Part shown: piece by piece, positions 17,407-25,986 of the stretch
Layout of the letters: every line of letters starts with the position of its first letter
Position numbering within the stretch: the first letter of the stretch is position 1
Source of the DNA: CAYMCO01 sp964388955
GTDB lineage: Bacteria; Chloroflexota; Anaerolineae; Anaerolineales; E44-bin32
Length of the DNA stretch: 64,000 bases
Reading direction: 5' to 3'
NCBI GenBank assembly: GCA_964388955.1
Contig: CAYMCO010000003.1
Coordinates: 62,001-126,000, forward strand
Program-made: the position numbers and the translations under genes
The notes under the pieces: model-generated
Database searches by the model: none
Seen by the model: only the letters and a program-made list of their open reading frames with translations
Told to the model about the DNA's origin: nothing

Positions 17407-18492
17407 ATGACAGCTAGCTCGCGGAGGCGAAGCTGGAGCGGCGTTCTCCGGAAGGTCGTCCTTTCCCCCAGCATGTTGGATGCAATGGTAGCCATCCTGC
17501 TCGCATTAGTGGCAGGCACAGTGTTGATACTCATAGCGGGTCAGGATCCAGTCTTGGCGTACAAAGCACTCTTGGAGGGGGCGTTTGGCGGCGCGAGCCG
17601 CTTCAGCGAAACGATTATCAAGATGGTCCCACTTCTCATGATGGGGCTAGCGACATCGATCGCCTTCAAGAATTCATTCTGGAACCTAGGAGGGGAAGGC
17701 CAGTTCATTGCTGGTGCAGTGCTGTCTGCTTGGCTCGCATTCAGCTTTCCCGGACTTTCTACGCTGATGCACGCTGTGCTATGCTTGATTGCAGGGCTGC
17801 TAGGCGGAGCTGCGATCGGTTTCTTGGCAGGCTACCTGAAGCTCAGATTCTCCGTCAATGAAGTGATCAGCACACTGATGCTGAACTATATCATGCTCCA
17901 TATGAGTTCCTACTTGATTCGAGGCCCCCTGACCGATCCCAGCAGCAACATGCTCTGGCCCCAATCAGCCCCTATTCCACAGGACCTGTTCCTTCCCCGT
18001 CTAATATCTCGATCCCGGCTTCACGTTGGGTTAATCGTTGCGCTGATCCTTGCAGCATTGATTGCCGTCCTCTGGAGAACAAGAGTGGGGTTTGAGATCG
18101 AGATGAGTGGAGCTAATCCAGAGGCGTCGGACTATGCGGGAGTGAACGCGTCACGGGTCCTTCTTCTGACCGCTTCGCTCAGCGGGGCCATAGGCGGGCT
18201 AGCTGGATGGAACGAAATCTTCGGTGTGCATCACCGGTTGCTGGATGGAATGACCGGAGGATATGGATTCTTGGGAATTATCGTCGCCCTTTTGGGAGGC
18301 CTACATCCTCTGGGCATTCTATTCTCCTCGCTATTCTTTGCAGCTCTGCTGGTTGGAGGCAACGCGATGGATCGCGCAACCGGTGTCTCATTCTCGGTAG
18401 TTGCGGTGATCAATGCGTTGGTCGTCTTACTTCTATTGGCTAGGGTCTTCTTGCGCCGGCTGGTAAGTGGAAAGCAGCGATGGACCACCTGA
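17407..18492 (+). CDS. Nucleoside ABC transporter permease 1
   Basis: This 361-residue membrane protein of the BPD_transp_2 family (YufP/NupP type) has about eight helices. Marker segments are LASTSIAFKN-like MGLATSIAFKNSFWNLGGEG (the G-E-G-Q motif near residue 95), YLKLRFSVNEVISTLMLNYI (about 145-165) and GANPEASDYAGVN (about 235). It starts four bases after the ATPase stop and overlaps the second permease by 13 bases, so the three are translationally coupled. Confidence 0.9.
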   Translation: MTASSRRRSWSGVLRKVVLSPSMLDAMVAILLALVAGTVLILIAGQDPVLAYKALLEGAFGGASRFSETIIKMVPLLMMGLATSIAFKNSFWNLGGEGQFIAGAVLSAWLAFSFPGLSTLMHAVLCLIAGLLGGAAIGFLAGYLKLRFSVNEVISTLMLNYIMLHMSSYLIRGPLTDPSSNMLWPQSAPIPQDLFLPRLISRSRLHVGLIVALILAALIAVLWRTRVGFEIEMSGANPEASDYAGVNASRVLLLTASLSGAIGGLAGWNEIFGVHHRLLDGMTGGYGFLGIIVALLGGLHPLGILFSSLFFAALLVGGNAMDRATGVSFSVVAVINALVVLLLLARVFLRRLVSGKQRWTT

Positions 18493-19424
18493 TCGTTACG
18501 TCATTTATCATCAGCTTCCTCGCAGGCGCTATTCGGCTTTCGGTGCCAATAATGTTGCCCGCGATCGGAAACATCTTTGCCCAATCATGTGGAATTCTCA
18601 ATGTCGGCGAGGAAGGCACCATGATCATGGGTGCAATCGGGGGCTTCTTGGCAGCGTACTTCACGGGCCAAGTCTGGTTTGGGTTTGTCATGGGAATACT
18701 GACTGGCCTGCTCATGGGATTGTTGATGGCCTTCATGAGTGTCACTGTGCGGGCAAATCAAGTGATCACCGGTTTCGCTCTGAACATATTGGGAGGTGGC
18801 CTATCGCTATTCCTCTACCGTTTGGCCTTCGGAATCCGGGCGACAGCCCCGTCCATAGTGCCGCCGGCCGAAATACAGCTCCCACTGCTCAGCGATCTTC
18901 CTATCATTGGCCCCATCCTTTTTCGGCAGAGCCCAGTTGTATATGTGGCATTCCTGGTCGTACCTCCTGCCGCATTCCTATTGTACAAATCAAAATTCGG
19001 TCTTGCAGTGAGGGCTGTAGGTGAGAATCCAGCCGCGGCGGATACCCGGGGAATCGATGTTTTCATGGTCCGGTATATTTGCATGATGATCGACGGGGGT
19101 TTCGCAGGTTTCGGGGGAGCTTTCCTGTCGCTTGCCTTCAACGGCGTGTTTGCGCCAGGGATCACAGGTGGCCAAGGATTCATCGCTCTTGCTGTGGTAA
19201 TTCTCGCTCGATGGAATCCGATAGGGGCATTGTGGGGCGCTCTCCTTTTTGGAGGTGCGATCTCTCTTCAGCTTCGGCTTCAGGCTGCAGGAGCCGAGGT
19301 GCCATACCAATTTCTCCTTGCGCTTCCGTACGTGCTTACGCTCATGATTCTGGTGACGGTGTCAAAACAAGCACTTTCGCCAGCCGCCTTGACGAAACCG
19401 TATACGCGTGATGAGGATGGGTAG
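18480..19424 (+). CDS. Nucleoside ABC transporter permease 2
   Basis: This 314-residue BPD_transp_2 family permease (YufQ/NupQ type) has the conserved SCGILNVGEEGTMIMGA block near residue 35, VRANQVITGFALNILGGG near residue 88, VRAVGENPAAADTRGIDV near 178 and FAPGITGGQGFIALAVVI near 222. With permease 1 it forms the membrane channel. Its start overlaps the end of permease 1. The last helix is followed by a short charged tail. Confidence 0.9.
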   Translation: MDHLIVTSFIISFLAGAIRLSVPIMLPAIGNIFAQSCGILNVGEEGTMIMGAIGGFLAAYFTGQVWFGFVMGILTGLLMGLLMAFMSVTVRANQVITGFALNILGGGLSLFLYRLAFGIRATAPSIVPPAEIQLPLLSDLPIIGPILFRQSPVVYVAFLVVPPAAFLLYKSKFGLAVRAVGENPAAADTRGIDVFMVRYICMMIDGGFAGFGGAFLSLAFNGVFAPGITGGQGFIALAVVILARWNPIGALWGALLFGGAISLQLRLQAAGAEVPYQFLLALPYVLTLMILVTVSKQALSPAALTKPYTRDEDG

Positions 19425-19451
19425 CGATCTGGGATGTGTGAGTGGCGAGCT

Positions 19452-19913
19452 ATGAGGGAATCACATGAGCGGATCAGCGTGGCGTTGCCCGGCGACGCGC
19501 CGGAGAGGAGGTCCGGGTGTGCATCGCTTGACCAAGATTCTAAGGAAAAGGGAGCAAGAGAAGGATCAGCCCCCTACACCATATTGGCGCTACTCATTCT
19601 GTTGGTTGCTTGGCTCTCCTCTTGTACATTATCGGTGGATGCAAGGAGTTCAGCTCAGGCTGATATCTTAGGGGAATGGATTCTAGTCGGTGATCCTGAA
19701 GTTCGTTGTTACTTCTCCGAGGATGGCGGGTTTGCGACGATGGAACCCACGGGTACGAGCACGGGGAGGTATCGAATGCTCGATCCCCAGACGATTGACG
19801 TGACCCTCGGGCAATTCGAGGTTAGGTTGAGTCATGTCAGTTTCACCGCTGACAAGTTGACATATTCTTATCAAGAGCAAATCTTCGAGTACATGCGTGC
19901 TCCAGTCAAGTGA
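19452..19913 (+). CDS. Small predicted lipoprotein at the end of the nucleoside transporter operon
   Basis: This protein of about 153 residues is not recognised as a named family. A hydrophobic stretch ILALLILLVAWLSSC near residues 45-58 ends in a lipobox-like Cys, but the N-terminal extension is long (the true start may be further in). The mature part is about 95 residues and beta-rich: ILGEWILVGDPEVRCYFSED, GTSTGRYRMLDPQ, then LTYSYQEQIFEYMR. The GEW...G-x-YR-x-L pattern resembles small lipocalin-like lipoproteins common in Chloroflexota. It is 27 bases after the permease stop. Function is unknown; an accessory role at the outer face is an inference. Confidence 0.6.
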   Translation: MRESHERISVALPGDAPERRSGCASLDQDSKEKGAREGSAPYTILALLILLVAWLSSCTLSVDARSSAQADILGEWILVGDPEVRCYFSEDGGFATMEPTGTSTGRYRMLDPQTIDVTLGQFEVRLSHVSFTADKLTYSYQEQIFEYMRAPVK

Positions 19914-20094
19914 GGAAAGCCTCCGCCTCCTTCCTGGGTAGTGGTGGCCCGCATATGGGCCGGAAAAACGAGAACTGACAAGTCGGGACTCTCAGCCTAT
20001 GGCAACAGTAGGGATGAGGGACTCACCGTAGTCGCTGTTCATGCCTGAGTTCATTGCCGGATCGAGTTGAGGGCCAAGGGATTTGGAGAAGCTG

Positions 20095-20835
20095 ATGAAG
20101 AATCCAGTGAGAATAACGCCGAATGTATCGTTGGCTTCCAAGTCGGCGAGCAGCTTGCGTGAATTCATCCGGCGAGAGTTTCCAGATGGGGGGCAAATCC
20201 CTGGTGAGCACGATCTCGCACAGATGCTTGGGGTGAATCGGGGAACCGTACGACAAGCGCTCAATATCCTAGAGCAAGAGGGCATGGTAATACGCCGGCA
20301 AGGATCGGGAACCTATGCAAACAGGCATGTTGTTGGATTGAAGCTTCGATTGGAAACGCATGCAGAATTCTCGGAACTGATAGAGGAGGCCGGATATGAA
20401 TCTGGCAGCGTACTTCTAGATGTGGAAACGCAACCGATGCCGGAGCCGATTGCGGCTCGGTTGGAAAGGGATGTAGATTCTGACTTGCTCTGCATCAGCA
20501 AAGTGTTCCTTGTTGATGATGTCCCGGCGATCTACGTCGTCGATATGATCCCGGAAGCCCTCATCCGTGAACCGTGCGAGGAAGGAGATTTCGGTCAATC
20601 GATATTCGAGTTTTTGGAAAGCTCCTGTCACTGCAGAGTCGCGTACGGACTGGCGGAGATCACTTCGCGCCTGGCGGGCAACGTGATGGGTCAGCACTTG
20701 GATGTACAGGCATGGGAACCGCTTATCCAACTCGATAGTACGTATTATCGAGAGGACAATGAGCCGGTCATGTTCTCGCGGGGTTGCTATAGCAGCCGAC
20801 ATATCCGTTTTAGCGTCTTGCGTCGGAAGACTTAA
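20095..20835 (+). CDS. GntR/HutC family transcriptional regulator
   Basis: This 246-residue regulator has a winged helix-turn-helix (residues about 15-75: SASSLREFIRREFPDGGQIP, GEHDLAQMLGVNRGTVRQAL, then IRRQGSGTYAN) followed by a UTRA effector domain (about 85-240). ATG 20095 is chosen because GGAG lies six bases upstream. HutC-type regulators usually respond to a small ligand of the pathway they flank; here that would be a purine or nucleoside. It sits between the transporter operon and adenine deaminase, 18 bases before the latter, so it is probably co-transcribed with it. Confidence 0.85.
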   Translation: MKNPVRITPNVSLASKSASSLREFIRREFPDGGQIPGEHDLAQMLGVNRGTVRQALNILEQEGMVIRRQGSGTYANRHVVGLKLRLETHAEFSELIEEAGYESGSVLLDVETQPMPEPIAARLERDVDSDLLCISKVFLVDDVPAIYVVDMIPEALIREPCEEGDFGQSIFEFLESSCHCRVAYGLAEITSRLAGNVMGQHLDVQAWEPLIQLDSTYYREDNEPVMFSRGCYSSRHIRFSVLRRKT

Positions 20836-20853
20836 TCGGAGTGGAGGGTCTTC

Positions 20854-22686
20854 GTGAACGAGGTTGAAGAGAGGAGAAGGCTGGTCTGGGCGGGGCTCGG
20901 GAAGATCGACGCAGATCTTGTCGTGGTCGGGGGAAGACTGGTGAATGTTCTCACCAGGGAGATCTATCAAGCCAGTGTCGCCATAAAGGGAGGGAGAATC
21001 TGTGCGGTATTGGAAGACGAGGAGAAACACAAAGGGCAAACCGAGATCATAGATGCGACGGGACAATTCATCGTCCCTGGCTTCATAGATCCGCACATGC
21101 ACGTCGAAAGCTCCAGTCTCACAATCGCGGAACTGAGCAGGGCGATTGTTCCGAGGGGGGTTACCACAATTGTGGAGGACCCTCACGAGATAGCCAATGT
21201 TTTGGGCATTAACGGAATAAGGTTGCTCTTTGATGAGGCAAAAGGAACCCCCTTAAATCTCCTTCTGCGCGTGCCTGGGCGGGTCCCTGCCCTGTCCGAA
21301 GATTTGGAGACCTCTGGAGGGCGACTCAGTGTCGAAGACACCCTTGAGCTGCTTGATTGGGACACAGCGGTTGTTCTCGCCGGGGACATAAATCCTCGTC
21401 TGATTCTCTCAGCCGACACCGAGCAGCTGATGAAGATTGAGGCCGCCATACGGCGCGGGAAAACAGTAAGTGGCCAATCGCCCGGTCTTAGGGATCGCGC
21501 CCTAAGCGCCTTCGCGGCCGCAGGCCCTGAAGATTCGCATGTGTCCAAAGATGTCCGGGAGGTAATCGATATTCTGCGCCACGGACTTCGAGCTCTGCTC
21601 ACACATCGCCCATACAAGTTCGGCGCGATGGATTTTCGAGAACTTGCACATCGTATCAATGATGGGTCACTGGACTCTCGGAATATCATGCTTCATACAG
21701 ATGACACACACGCCAACCAAATCAAGGCTGAGGGGCACTTGGACTATCGCATCAAGCTTGCCATCAAGAACGGTGTTGACCCAGTGGTGGCCATCCAAAT
21801 GGCGACAATAAACGTCGCGGAATACCTGCGCATAGATAGGGACTATGGGAGCATTTGCCCGGGCAGATATGCGGACATGGCAATTCTCGATGATCTCAGC
21901 AAGGTAGAAGTTGACAAGGTACTTGTTCGCGGCAACCTAGTTGCAGCGTCCGGCGAACTCGTATCTCCTATCAGTTCCTTCGAATATCCCGAATGGGCCA
22001 AGGACACAATGCACGTGTCTGGGGAAGTCGGATCAAAGGATATGCAGATTCAAGTGACACGCGAGGCCGGTGGCGCACTAGTACGGGTCATTGTTCCGGG
22101 CTCGCCCAAGGAAATGCGCTCTGAGGTTTTGCCAGTATGCGATGGGGTGGTCTGTCCAGACCCAGACAAGCAAATCTCAAGCATCGCTGTCTTGGATCGA
22201 CACCGTCACTCTGGGAGAATCGGGAAAGGCTTTGTCCGGCTGGCGATGGAGCATGGAGCCTTCGCGTCTACGGTGAATCACGATTCACACAACATCTTCG
22301 TCATCGGGGTTGACTTCGAGGAGATGGCCGCAGCGGTGAACCGTCTGATTGAGATCGGAGGCGGCTATGTAGCTGTGAGGGATCGAGAGCCGGTGGCAGA
22401 ACTTGCTTTGCCCATTGCCGGACTGATGTCTGTCGAACCGTACGAGATCGTTGCAGAACAAATGGAGAATCTTGAGCGGACAGTCGTCGAGGTCCTCGGA
22501 TGCAAGATCGGCTACCGTCCGCTATACACTCTGAATTTCCTCTGTCTTCCGAATGTACCCAATGTGGGCATCACTGATCGCGGCGTTCTGGACTCGAGGA
22601 ATCTCGTTGGGATTGATGTGGTGGAAGAATTGTGTTACTCGCAACCCGATACGACTCGTCCCTCAAGCCTCGACCGCTCGACTTGA
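20854..22686 (+). CDS. ade: Adenine deaminase
   Basis: This 610-residue amidohydrolase-superfamily enzyme converts adenine to hypoxanthine and ammonia. The metal site starts with PGFIDPHMHVESS (His81, His83), followed by TTIVEDPHEIANVLG (about 104), GKTVSGQSPGL with a metal-ligand region (about 203), and MLHTDDTHANQI. The C-terminal adenine-deaminase domain shows IAVLDRHRHSGRIGKGFV and STVNHDSHNIFVIG. Length is typical. GTG start 20854 has GGAGTGGAGGG upstream. It belongs to the purine module with the transporter and the molybdenum enzyme. A second copy lies at 51530-53380. Confidence 0.92.
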   Translation: MNEVEERRRLVWAGLGKIDADLVVVGGRLVNVLTREIYQASVAIKGGRICAVLEDEEKHKGQTEIIDATGQFIVPGFIDPHMHVESSSLTIAELSRAIVPRGVTTIVEDPHEIANVLGINGIRLLFDEAKGTPLNLLLRVPGRVPALSEDLETSGGRLSVEDTLELLDWDTAVVLAGDINPRLILSADTEQLMKIEAAIRRGKTVSGQSPGLRDRALSAFAAAGPEDSHVSKDVREVIDILRHGLRALLTHRPYKFGAMDFRELAHRINDGSLDSRNIMLHTDDTHANQIKAEGHLDYRIKLAIKNGVDPVVAIQMATINVAEYLRIDRDYGSICPGRYADMAILDDLSKVEVDKVLVRGNLVAASGELVSPISSFEYPEWAKDTMHVSGEVGSKDMQIQVTREAGGALVRVIVPGSPKEMRSEVLPVCDGVVCPDPDKQISSIAVLDRHRHSGRIGKGFVRLAMEHGAFASTVNHDSHNIFVIGVDFEEMAAAVNRLIEIGGGYVAVRDREPVAELALPIAGLMSVEPYEIVAEQMENLERTVVEVLGCKIGYRPLYTLNFLCLPNVPNVGITDRGVLDSRNLVGIDVVEELCYSQPDTTRPSSLDRST

Positions 22687-23032
22687 ACGATGGAGACATG
22701 CCCTCTGCGGACATCCGATGACGATGAAGAAGACACAGGGAAGGGCTCAAACCTGAAGCAGGTCGTCTCCTCGCTCGCGAGGCCGCACATGGGATTCTCC
22801 GCCTATAAGCGATCGATCGCAAGGAATGCGACACCTTTTTCGCTGGAAGGCAGGATCCAGATCGTACGGGCTAACGCATGTCTGCACCTGGCTCACCCCG
22901 GGAGAGTAAGAATCTAAAGGGGGAATCAGGACTGTGACTCCTCGCCAAAGGCACGGAAAGTGTGTCAAGCTGAAGCTATGCCGTGACCAGTTTTCTCGTG
23001 GACCCTATATCGACTAGTCAAGAGGTGGAAAT
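22687..23032 (+). other. Intergenic stretch between adenine deaminase and the molybdenum enzyme
   Basis: No gene is supported. A 75-codon frame at 22690-22917 has no ribosome site or recognisable content. GC rises sharply at about 23035, where the xanthine-dehydrogenase-type gene begins. Confidence 0.45.
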
Positions 23033-25609
23033 CTGGAATTCTCCCTGAATGGCCAGCGAAGGGAATTCAGCGGCGATCCGGACACCCCGCTGTTGGCCTA
23101 TCTGCGCGAGCACGAGAACATCCTCTCTGCCAAGAACGGCTGCGCACCGCAGGCCGCCTGCGGGGCGTGCACCGTCGACTTGAACGGCAAGGCCGTGCTG
23201 TCCTGCGTCACGCCGATGACGAAGGTCGATGCCGGGATCGTGACCACCGTCGAAGGCCTTGGAGAATATCGGCGGGAGGTGTTCGCCAACGCCTTCCTGA
23301 AAATGGGCGCCGCCCAGTGCGGTTTCTGCACACCGGGCATCGTGATGCGCGCCAATGCCCTGATCAACACCAACCCCGAGCCGAGCTATGCCGAGATCGA
23401 GAAGGCGCTCACGCCCAATCTCTGCCGCTGCACCGGGTATAAGAAAGTGATCCAAGCAATTGAGATGGCCGCACAAGCAATCCAAGCTGAGGATGAAATC
23501 CCGCCGCCCTCTGGCGACGGGCGGATCGGCTCACCTCAGCCCAGATACGATGGCAGGGCGCTGATCTTGGGCGAGCACCGCTTTTCAGATGATGTGCGCA
23601 TGGAAGGTATGAAGTACGGCGCGTTGAAGTTCAGCGATCATCCGCGGGCGATGATCCTGGCGATCGACACCACCTTGGCCGAGAAGACATATGGCGTCTT
23701 GCGTGTCTTTACCGCCGCCGATGTGCCCGGGGAGCGCTTCACCGGCCTGGTGGAGAAGGATTGGCCGTTGATGGTAGCGGCGGGGGAGGTCACTCGATAT
23801 GTGGGCGACGTGATCGCCAGCGTCGTCGCCGAGAGTGAGGAGATCGCCCGAGAAGCGGCTGCGAAGATTCGGGTCGAATATGAAGTGCTCGAGCCGCTGA
23901 CGGACATGCATCGTGCGCTGGAGGAAGACGCGCCTCAAATCCATGAAAGCGGGAACCTGCATTCGCATACCATTATCCGCCGCGGGGATATGGAGCGCGC
24001 TGTAGCTGATTCGACGTGGGTCGTCCACGGCGTATATGAGACACAGCGCATCGAGCATGGATATCTGGAGCCGGAGTGCGCCGTCTGCTTCCCCTCTGAC
24101 GGCGGCCTTCACCTGCTATCCCAAGGCCAGGGCATCTATGACGATCGGGAGGGGATCGCCCGGCTGCTCGCCGTTCCGGAAGAACGCGTGCGCGTGACAC
24201 TGCTGCCGACCGGCGGCGCCTTCGGCGGCAAGGAGGATTTGTCCGTGCAGGGCCACGCTGCGCTGATGGCCTACCTTCTTGATGTGCCGGTGAAGGTGCG
24301 CCTCAACCGGGACGAATCCATGCGCATGAGCGTCAAGCGGCACCCTATCTGGATGGAGTATCAGTTGGGCTGCGACACACGGGGGAAATTCACCTTCGTG
24401 AGGGCGAGCTTCTTGGGGGATACCGGTGCCTATGGCTCGGTGGGTTCCAAGGTCTTGGAGAGGTCCGCCGGCCATGCCACGGGGGCTTATCACTTCCCGG
24501 CTGCCTGGGTGGATGCGTGCGCGGTTTACACCAACAATATCCCGGCAGGGGCGATGCGCGGCTTCGGAGCGAATCAAGCCATCTTCGGGCTGGAGAGCCT
24601 GATCGACGAACTCTGCGAGAAGGGCGGCTTCGACCGCTGGCAGATCCGCTATGAGAATGCCCTGGTCGACGGGGGCATGACGGCCACGGGGCAGGTGATC
24701 CGGGGCGGCGCCGGCGTGCGCGCCACGCTGGAGGCGGTGAAGGATCAGTTCTACGCGGCGAAGTACGCGGGGCTGGCCTGCGCGCTCAAGAACACGGGGA
24801 TCGGGAACGGCATGGTCGAGGAGTCGCACGCCCGCATCACGGTCATTGCTCCTGATCATGTTCTGGTAGACCACGGCTGGACGGAAATGGGGCAGGGGGT
24901 GAACACGGTCGCCTTGCAGGTCGTCTGCAGTGAGACCGGGCTGCCGCCGGAGATTGTCGAGGTGCGGGCGGATACCGCCTCCGGGCAGATCGCAGGGATG
25001 ACCACCGCCTCGCGCGCCTCCGCGCTGGTGGGCAACGCGCTGATTGATGCCTGCAAACAATTGAGGACTGACCTGCGGGCGCAACCCCTGGAGGAGTTGG
25101 TGGGGCGGGAATATGAAGGCCGCTGGTGTGTGAATTGGACCACCAAGCCCGGCGAGGAGGTAGATGAGGTGCTCACGCATTTCGCCTACAGCTATGCCAC
25201 GCAGTTGGTGATCCTGGACGAGGAGGCGGGCTACATCCGGAAGGTTGTGGCGGCGCACGATGCGGGCAAGATCCTCAACCCGCAGATGTTTGAGGGGCAG
25301 ATCGAGGGCGCGATCCACATGGGGATCGGATATGCGATCAGCGAGGACTTTCCCATGCGAGGCGGATATCCGGTCAGCACACACTTGCGGAAGCTGGGGA
25401 TTCTGCGGGCCAAGGAGATGCCGGAGGTGGAGGTGATCGGCGTAGAAGTGCCGGACCTGATCGGGCCGTATGGTGCCAAGGGGGTGGGGGAGATTGGGTT
25501 GCTCCCAACCGCAGCCGCCGTGGGCAATGCCCTCCTGCAGTTTGATGGTGTTCGCCGTATGCGGCTGCCGATGGATGCGCCAAGACGGCGCAGGCGGAGG
25601 AGAGCTTGA
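23033..25609 (+). CDS. Xanthine-dehydrogenase-type enzyme, 2Fe-2S and molybdopterin domains fused, no FAD domain
   Basis: This protein has about 858 residues. Residues 1-80 are a plant-type 2Fe-2S domain (NGCAPQAACGACTV), then a helical 2Fe-2S domain (CGFCTPG...CRCTGYKKV, about 97-145), then the molybdopterin subunit (GGAFGGKEDLSVQGHAAL near 395, GAMRGFGANQA near 505, ending with AKGVGEIGLLPTAAA, which holds the catalytic Glu). The layout and absence of FAD match the aldehyde oxidoreductase / selenium-dependent xanthine dehydrogenase group. The N-terminus LEFSLNGQRREFSG is complete but no ATG, GTG or TTG precedes it in frame: only CTG 23033 after AGAGGTGG. The C-terminus ends in seven Arg, possibly a frameshift of an AAKTAQAEE-like tail. 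Confidence 0.85.
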   Translation: MEFSLNGQRREFSGDPDTPLLAYLREHENILSAKNGCAPQAACGACTVDLNGKAVLSCVTPMTKVDAGIVTTVEGLGEYRREVFANAFLKMGAAQCGFCTPGIVMRANALINTNPEPSYAEIEKALTPNLCRCTGYKKVIQAIEMAAQAIQAEDEIPPPSGDGRIGSPQPRYDGRALILGEHRFSDDVRMEGMKYGALKFSDHPRAMILAIDTTLAEKTYGVLRVFTAADVPGERFTGLVEKDWPLMVAAGEVTRYVGDVIASVVAESEEIAREAAAKIRVEYEVLEPLTDMHRALEEDAPQIHESGNLHSHTIIRRGDMERAVADSTWVVHGVYETQRIEHGYLEPECAVCFPSDGGLHLLSQGQGIYDDREGIARLLAVPEERVRVTLLPTGGAFGGKEDLSVQGHAALMAYLLDVPVKVRLNRDESMRMSVKRHPIWMEYQLGCDTRGKFTFVRASFLGDTGAYGSVGSKVLERSAGHATGAYHFPAAWVDACAVYTNNIPAGAMRGFGANQAIFGLESLIDELCEKGGFDRWQIRYENALVDGGMTATGQVIRGGAGVRATLEAVKDQFYAAKYAGLACALKNTGIGNGMVEESHARITVIAPDHVLVDHGWTEMGQGVNTVALQVVCSETGLPPEIVEVRADTASGQIAGMTTASRASALVGNALIDACKQLRTDLRAQPLEELVGREYEGRWCVNWTTKPGEEVDEVLTHFAYSYATQLVILDEEAGYIRKVVAAHDAGKILNPQMFEGQIEGAIHMGIGYAISEDFPMRGGYPVSTHLRKLGILRAKEMPEVEVIGVEVPDLIGPYGAKGVGEIGLLPTAAAVGNALLQFDGVRRMRLPMDAPRRRRRRRA

Positions 25610-25880
25610 GACATACAGAAGGTTCCGGATCGGAATCTCATTGAACCACCCTCGATCAAGCTCCTCTGCTTCTTCATCCAGCAATGACAAGAAGGGAAGA
25701 GCAGTTGGGATTTCCGATCCGCCTCTCCTCTTCCGCCCCTCGGTGCTTTTCTGGTGCAATCACGCTGTTAAGGCATAGAGGCCATGTACTACCTGGATAT
25801 TCCCAACCCTATTTCCTAGAGAGAAACAAACGCCATCGGGTGCCTGAGACCTCGTGGAACGCTCCCTAACTCCCCAACAC

Positions 25881-25930
25881 GGAAGAGGTCGCAGGTTCGA
25901 GTCCTGTTCCGCCCACTCCATTTACCCCCA
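25881..25930 (+). repeat. Right attachment site (50-bp direct repeat, attR)
   Basis: This is identical over all 50 bases to 12076-12125 and contains the 3' half of tRNA-Val without the 5' half. It marks the right end of the 13.8-kb element. Bases beyond it also resemble those beyond attL (a C5/G5 hairpin, then CCAGATGT-GGGG), as expected if another element of the same family starts here. Confidence 0.93.
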
Positions 25931-25950
25931 GATGCGGGGGTATTTTCTTT
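25925..25950 (+). terminator. Rho-independent-type hairpin at the right att site
   Basis: CCCCC (25925-25929), a six-base loop and GGGGG (25936-25940) are followed by TATTTTCTTT. It is better than the hairpin at attL and may be the original tRNA-Val terminator or that of a second element. Confidence 0.6.
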
Positions 25951-25986
25951 CCATGGCCCAGATGTGGGGGTCTCGTTGTCTGACAA

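Larger units (their letters stand above)
12076..25930. mobile_element. 13.8-kb integrative element in tRNA-Val carrying a purine-catabolism module
   Basis: The limits are the two 50-bp att repeats, 13,805 bases apart. Inside are, in order, a full tyrosine recombinase and an excisionase-like protein (both minus strand), a degraded transposase, a nucleoside ABC transporter operon, a GntR regulator, adenine deaminase and a fused xanthine-dehydrogenase-type enzyme (all plus strand). No relaxase, type IV secretion or replication gene is seen, so it is an integrative island or mobilisable element rather than a self-transmissible ICE. A partial second integrase beyond the right repeat points to a tandem relative. 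Confidence 0.85.

Noticed and set aside
22690..22917. 75-codon frame after adenine deaminase 1
   Set aside because: It begins four bases after the stop but has no ribosome site or recognisable sequence, and it is overlapped by equally long frames on the other strand.
24116..25759. Long minus-strand open frame of about 547 codons opposite the molybdenum enzyme
   Set aside because: It is a shadow of a GC-rich real gene: high His/Arg/Pro content, no family motif, no ribosome site, and the plus strand has clear 2Fe-2S and molybdopterin motifs.
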